Source of the DNA: Candidatus Pacearchaeota archaeon | GTDB lineage: Archaea > Nanobdellota > Nanobdellia > UBA10117 > JABICX01 | NCBI GenBank assembly: GCA_017609995.1 | Contig: JAFCCX010000007.1 | Location: 1 to 10,092, forward strand | Length of the DNA stretch: 10,092 nucleotides | Reading direction: 5' to 3' | Shown: in pieces, positions 7,288 through 10,092 of the stretch | How positions within the stretch are numbered: position 1 is the stretch's first letter | How the letters are laid out: every line of letters starts with the position of its first letter | Position numbers and translations under genes: made by a program | Notes under the pieces: model-generated | Seen by the model: the letters and a program-made list of their open reading frames with translations, nothing else | Told to the model about the DNA's origin: nothing | The model's database searches: none

Positions 7288-8275
7288 ACGCGGGTCCAAT
7301 TTTCTCTGCAAAAAGATTAGGAACATATGTTCGCCATACTTTTGCAAGTTTACTTCTATCTTTTACTAGAACATTTGCTCGCTTATCAATAAGATATACT
7401 AATTTATCTGCAGGTACTATTTCTGTGTTCCATCGTTTTTTGAAATTAAAGTTTCCTGAATCTTTATGTGAAACTCCGAAATTGAAAATAATGTTTTTAC
7501 GTTCTTTAGAAAGCTCAATGCAATACCAAATAAGTAAACTAATTGGATTTAATGTGCGATATTGTGGTAATACGTCGCCAGCATACCATAAAGTAGAGCG
7601 TTTATTGAAGAAGATAATGATATATCCTATAAGTTTATTATTATACTTTGCAAATAGAACTTTCATATTTTCTCCAAATTCTTGTTGTAAGTTTTCAAAG
7701 AACTTTTTTGAATGTGGTGGTGTTCCTAACCGCTTCATATTTTTAAGATGAATAGTATAGATATCCTCAAGCGTACCATCACTGATAGTCACGCCAGCTT
7801 TCTGTGCTTTTCTAATAACATTTCGTATTTTTTTACTTAAGTTCTTCCATATAGTTTCTGTTGAGTAAGATATATCTAAAACAAATTTTGATTTTTCAGC
7901 TAAAATAGTATATCCTTCTTCCCGAATCTTTGTAACTTCCGGGTCAGCTACTTCAATAAATTTAGCATTATTTTCAATAGCAATTCTCTTCGCTTCATTA
8001 AGTAACTCAGGCAAATATTTTTTATCACCAAAAGGACCGCAAGAATATCCTGCAAAAGGCAAGGAAGATAATTTTGTATCAGTAAATTTACTATTTATTA
8101 ACATAAGAGGGTAGCCTGCTACGATTTTATCTTCTTCCTTAGCCATAAGATAATAAGGAACATAACCATATGTTTTAAGTAAGACATTTCTCCAAGCAAA
8201 TTTCTTAAAAATGTCCTTTTCAACAAAAGCGTCCCACTCTACTGCGTGCTCTTCAGTAGCTAAAGAAATTTCCAT
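7265..8275 (-). CDS. FemAB-like/GNAT-fold acyltransferase
   Basis: The 336-residue soluble protein shows the tandem-GNAT layout of the FemAB-like/Acetyltransf_6 group. The N-terminal half (1-135) carries WDAFVEK, the FAWRNVLLKTYGYVPYYLMA segment and LSSLPFAGYSCGPFG (69-83). The C-terminal half (136-300) carries KKIRNVIRKAQKAGV (148-162), a LIGYIIIFF strand, a WYAGDVLPQYR segment with the following helix, and FNFGVSHKDSGNFNFKKRW (264-282), the typical closing motif. Family members attach an acyl or aminoacyl group to an amine; bacterial FemX/FemA use aminoacyl-tRNA on peptidoglycan precursors, and relatives sit in exopolysaccharide clusters. Archaea lack murein, so the target here is unknown; an amino sugar from the neighbouring deacetylase is a plausible guess. 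The ATG at 8275 lies 26-27 nt from the shared TATA element with no Shine-Dalgarno site, suggesting a leaderless mRNA. Its 3' end overlaps the fusion gene by 23 nt. Confidence 0.78.
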   Translation of the reverse strand: MEISLATEEHAVEWDAFVEKDIFKKFAWRNVLLKTYGYVPYYLMAKEEDKIVAGYPLMLINSKFTDTKLSSLPFAGYSCGPFGDKKYLPELLNEAKRIAIENNAKFIEVADPEVTKIREEGYTILAEKSKFVLDISYSTETIWKNLSKKIRNVIRKAQKAGVTISDGTLEDIYTIHLKNMKRLGTPPHSKKFFENLQQEFGENMKVLFAKYNNKLIGYIIIFFNKRSTLWYAGDVLPQYRTLNPISLLIWYCIELSKERKNIIFNFGVSHKDSGNFNFKKRWNTEIVPADKLVYLIDKRANVLVKDRSKLAKVWRTYVPNLFAEKIGPAFRKALGV

Positions 8276-8289
8276 AGTATAGTGAAAAA

Positions 8290-8312
8290 CAGAAATACTT
8301 TAAAGATTTCTG
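8290..8312. promoter_or_regulatory. symmetric bidirectional BRE-TATA-BRE promoter
   Basis: The palindrome CTTTAAAG (8298-8305) is flanked by CAGAAAT (8290-8296) and its inverted copy ATTTCTG (8306-8312); only one extra A at 8297 breaks full symmetry. CAGAAAT matches the archaeal BRE pattern CRNAANT on each strand, and TTTAAA matches a TATA box on both. The TATA centre is 26.5 nt from the minus-strand ATG at 8275 and 25.5 nt from the plus-strand ATG at 8327, the distance expected for leaderless transcripts in both directions. The inverted repeat could also be a binding site for a dimeric regulator. Confidence 0.6.
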
Positions 8313-8326
8313 TACTTGAGCTATAC

Positions 8327-8998
8327 ATGAAAAGTGAGGTAACTCATTCAAATCATTACAAACATACTGAAGATTACTTTGATAAAGTTGCTGTTGAGAA
8401 AAAGGGTTTTTATGATTCCAAAAACCCAAACAAGCTAGGTCAAAGTATCTGGCAAAAGCGAGTGAGAAAACTTGCTAATTCTGTGTTTGAAAAAGTAGCT
8501 GAATCAACAAAAAAAGCAGTAGATATTGGTTGTGGAAATGGAGATTACACAATTGAATTAGCTACTTCTTATCTGAACATAAGCTTCATTGGTATTGACT
8601 TCTCAAAGAAAGCTATTGATTTAGCTAATAACGATTCTGAGAATATTAATAATGTTTCTTTCAGAAAGGGAACTGTATTAGATACTAAATTCAATGATGC
8701 TGAATTTGATACAACGTTCTGTATTAATACACTTCATCACATTTATCCAAATGATCTTAAGAATGCATTAACTGAATTAGCTAGAATTACTAAAACAAAC
8801 TTAATACTTGAGATAAAGAACAAAAATAATCCATATAATAAGTACCTTCATTCAACAAAGGTTCCTACCTATCAAACAACATTAAACTTTGTACTGTCTT
8901 GTTTGCCTGACTTTGAATTAATTATCAAAAAACCAATATTCTATCTGGATTGTGCTTCACCTATTCTAGTGATTCATATGAAAAAGGTCCAGAAATAG
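8327..8998 (+). CDS. class I SAM-dependent methyltransferase
   Basis: A 223-residue methyltransferase of the Rossmann-fold class I type. Motif I is AVDIGCGNGDYTIEL (64-78) with Asp66 and the glycine-rich loop; the acidic end of strand 2 is GIDFS (89-93); the motif IV region is FDTTFCINTLHHIYP (127-141), with LHHI typical of small-molecule methyltransferases. The C-terminal part (165-223) has no motif I recognise and should hold substrate-binding elements. The substrate is unknown; a sugar, lipid or lipid-linked glycan would fit the neighbours. The frame stays open up to a GTG at 8282, but that codon lies upstream of the TATA element, and the ATG at 8327 sits at the expected transcription start, so 8327 is chosen. 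It is divergent from the FemAB-like gene through one shared promoter and its 3' end overlaps the next minus-strand gene by 38 nt. Confidence 0.85.
   Translation: MKSEVTHSNHYKHTEDYFDKVAVEKKGFYDSKNPNKLGQSIWQKRVRKLANSVFEKVAESTKKAVDIGCGNGDYTIELATSYLNISFIGIDFSKKAIDLANNDSENINNVSFRKGTVLDTKFNDAEFDTTFCINTLHHIYPNDLKNALTELARITKTNLILEIKNKNNPYNKYLHSTKVPTYQTTLNFVLSCLPDFELIIKKPIFYLDCASPILVIHMKKVQK
8927..8932 (-). terminator. possible T6 terminator of the GT-C gene
   Basis: On the minus strand a run of six T occurs about 30 nt after the stop codon of the GT-C gene and is followed by AT-rich sequence. No hairpin is seen. It lies within the methyltransferase coding sequence, so it could be chance. Confidence 0.25.
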
Positions 8999-10092
8999 TT
9001 AAAAAGAACGCACCAGTTCCGTCTTTGTTTTCCATTAACACTTTAGCAGGATACAGTTTATATTTTTGTGGAAACTCAAAAGCCCACTTTGGTGTTGTAT
9101 GTGCTTCGAGTTCAGATAGTATCATAAATTTGGGTTTCTTTTCTAAAAGCGCGCGCTCAAATTCTTCTCCAGTTTCAAAGTTATATTCCATAACTTCTCT
9201 TTCAGCATAATATAGAATCTGCGTCCTTGATTGTGTAACAATAATATCACCTGGAGCAGTATTTTCTTTTAACCACACTCCTGCTTCTTCAATTTGCCAA
9301 TAAGCATCCTCTTTTTCAGTAAAAAGCAAAGTTACGTGACCTATTTGAAAGTAAATAATTATTATAAAAATAAGAACGACTATGCTTAATGCTATTTCTT
9401 TAGTCATGCTCTTTTTAATTGCAGAATATATTGCAAAAATCCCCGAACCAGCAACAAAGAAAAGGAAAGGAAATATCGGGATAATATATCTAATATCATA
9501 TCTTTGATAATACATAAAGAAAGCATAAAATGCAATAATCGCTAACAAAATGAAAAATTTAGTGTTTAGTCTTTTGTTTTTTTGTTTTAAAAATAAATCT
9601 ACGCCAAGAATAAGCTCTGCAAAAATATACAGACCAATTATCAATAAAATAAGTAATTCCCAATGTAAATACTGTGGTGCCTTCTCAAAGAAAACAAATC
9701 TTCCATAGTCAATTCCTACCTTTGAAAAACCTCCAGCTTGCATTTTTGCAAATTTATCTAATGTTTGTGAATATCTAAGTGTAAACTGGAGTAAGGGGTT
9801 TCCCCAAACAAGATAATATGTTAAGAAATAGGGAATAGATGCTAAACCTGCAAGGCCAGCAGATATCCACGCATCTTTGTTTTTGAATAACTTAAATTTT
9901 TCTGTAATCAAAAGATATACTATAATAATTGGGCCCCATAACAAGTTCACTTCTCTGCATACAAAAGATAGAATAAATGCTGGACCAACTAACCACGCTG
10001 CGAGGCGACTATCTTTCTTGATAAATCCTTTCCAAAATAACCAAAGAAGAACAACTGCTGATAATAAGCCTAATGAATCTGGAAATACTTTT
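8961..10092 (-). CDS. GT-C membrane glycosyltransferase (PMT/ArnT-like, GT39/GT83 type), N-terminus missing
   Basis: The frame is open from the stop at 8961 to the right edge of the window, so the GTG at 9950 is internal. At least 376 residues are visible. The visible part begins within membrane helices (PDSLGLLSAVVLLWLFW, then a GPAFILSFVCREVNLLW segment resembling the helix-loop of this superfamily). It continues through further helices, including RYIIPIFPFLFFVAGSG and a very hydrophobic helix near IVVLIFIIIIYFQI. It ends in a soluble domain of about 110 residues with EEAGVWLKENTAPGDIIVT and ILYYAEREVMEY, a pattern seen after the membrane core of archaeal PMT_2-type enzymes. Such enzymes use polyprenyl-phosphate sugars as donors on the outer face. 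The first external loop, where the catalytic acidic residues lie, is outside the window, so activity cannot be judged. Donor and acceptor are unknown. Confidence 0.78.
   Translation of the reverse strand, partial: KVFPDSLGLLSAVVLLWLFWKGFIKKDSRLAAWLVGPAFILSFVCREVNLLWGPIIIVYLLITEKFKLFKNKDAWISAGLAGLASIPYFLTYYLVWGNPLLQFTLRYSQTLDKFAKMQAGGFSKVGIDYGRFVFFEKAPQYLHWELLILLIIGLYIFAELILGVDLFLKQKNKRLNTKFFILLAIIAFYAFFMYYQRYDIRYIIPIFPFLFFVAGSGIFAIYSAIKKSMTKEIALSIVVLIFIIIIYFQIGHVTLLFTEKEDAYWQIEEAGVWLKENTAPGDIIVTQSRTQILYYAEREVMEYNFETGEEFERALLEKKPKFMILSELEAHTTPKWAFEFPQKYKLYPAKVLMENKDGTGAFFLTISGPFSYESLE

Noticed and set aside
7425..7751. Plus-strand open frame of 108 codons opposite the FemAB-like gene
   Set aside because: Covers the conserved C-terminal acyltransferase motif on the minus strand; no start signal or domain of its own.
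8282..8326. GTG at 8282 as the methyltransferase start
   Set aside because: It would put the TATA element inside the coding sequence; the extra 15 residues resemble no family feature, and the ATG at 8327 fits the promoter spacing.
9006..9031. GAAC/GTTC hairpin followed by a T-rich stretch as a methyltransferase terminator
   Set aside because: A 4-bp stem and interrupted T-run are too weak to call.
8950..9210. Plus-strand open frame of 86 codons overlapping the methyltransferase end
   Set aside because: Lies opposite the soluble domain of the GT-C gene, with no promoter or recognisable protein.

Overview
The window reads as AT-rich archaeal DNA, densely packed with genes for envelope and glycan synthesis. 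The archaeal call rests on three things: an AglB/STT3-type oligosaccharyltransferase with the WWDYG motif and a matching Alg7/AglH-like lipid-carrier GlcNAc-1-phosphate transferase; BRE/TATA-type promoter elements sitting about 25 nt from ATG codons, as expected for leaderless mRNAs; and an archaeal-type SpoIIM (DUF95) membrane protein. Very short spacers, overlapping gene ends and this gene style would fit a DPANN archaeon (for example the Woesearchaeota/Pacearchaeota group), but that placement is inference, since no rRNA or marker protein is present.

Layout. Positions 3-749 (+) hold the 3' part of a SpoIIM-family membrane protein whose start lies outside the window. After a 54-nt spacer with a TATA-like element, a tight plus-strand cluster runs from 804 to 7287: aglB (804-3410), a lipid-linked GlcNAc-1-phosphate transferase (3403-4389), an alkaline-phosphatase-superfamily phosphodiesterase (4391-5773) and a fused GT2 glycosyltransferase plus NodB-type deacetylase (5770-7287). 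Junctions are an 8-nt overlap, a 1-nt gap and a 4-nt ATGA overlap, so the four are probably one operon. Next comes a minus-strand FemAB/GNAT-like acyltransferase (7265-8275), convergent with and overlapping the fusion gene. It is divergent from a plus-strand SAM methyltransferase (8327-8998), and the two share a nearly symmetric promoter at 8290-8312. Last, on the minus strand and overlapping the methyltransferase 3' end, is a GT-C membrane glycosyltransferase (8961 to the window end) whose start lies outside.

How the genes may work together. The GPT starts a glycan on a polyprenyl phosphate in the cytoplasm, and AglB moves the finished glycan onto Asn residues on the outer face. The GT2-NodB fusion resembles a one-protein version of the bacterial ArnC (polyprenyl-phosphate sugar transferase) plus ArnD (NodB-family deformylase) pair. 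It could make a polyprenyl-phosphate amino sugar, which a GT-C enzyme like the one at the right edge (related to ArnT/PMT) could then use. The FemAB-like acyltransferase could act on the exposed amine. This is a hypothesis drawn from domain content and neighbourhood. There is no gene-free stretch longer than 60 bases, and no tRNA, rRNA, CRISPR array or mobile element was seen.
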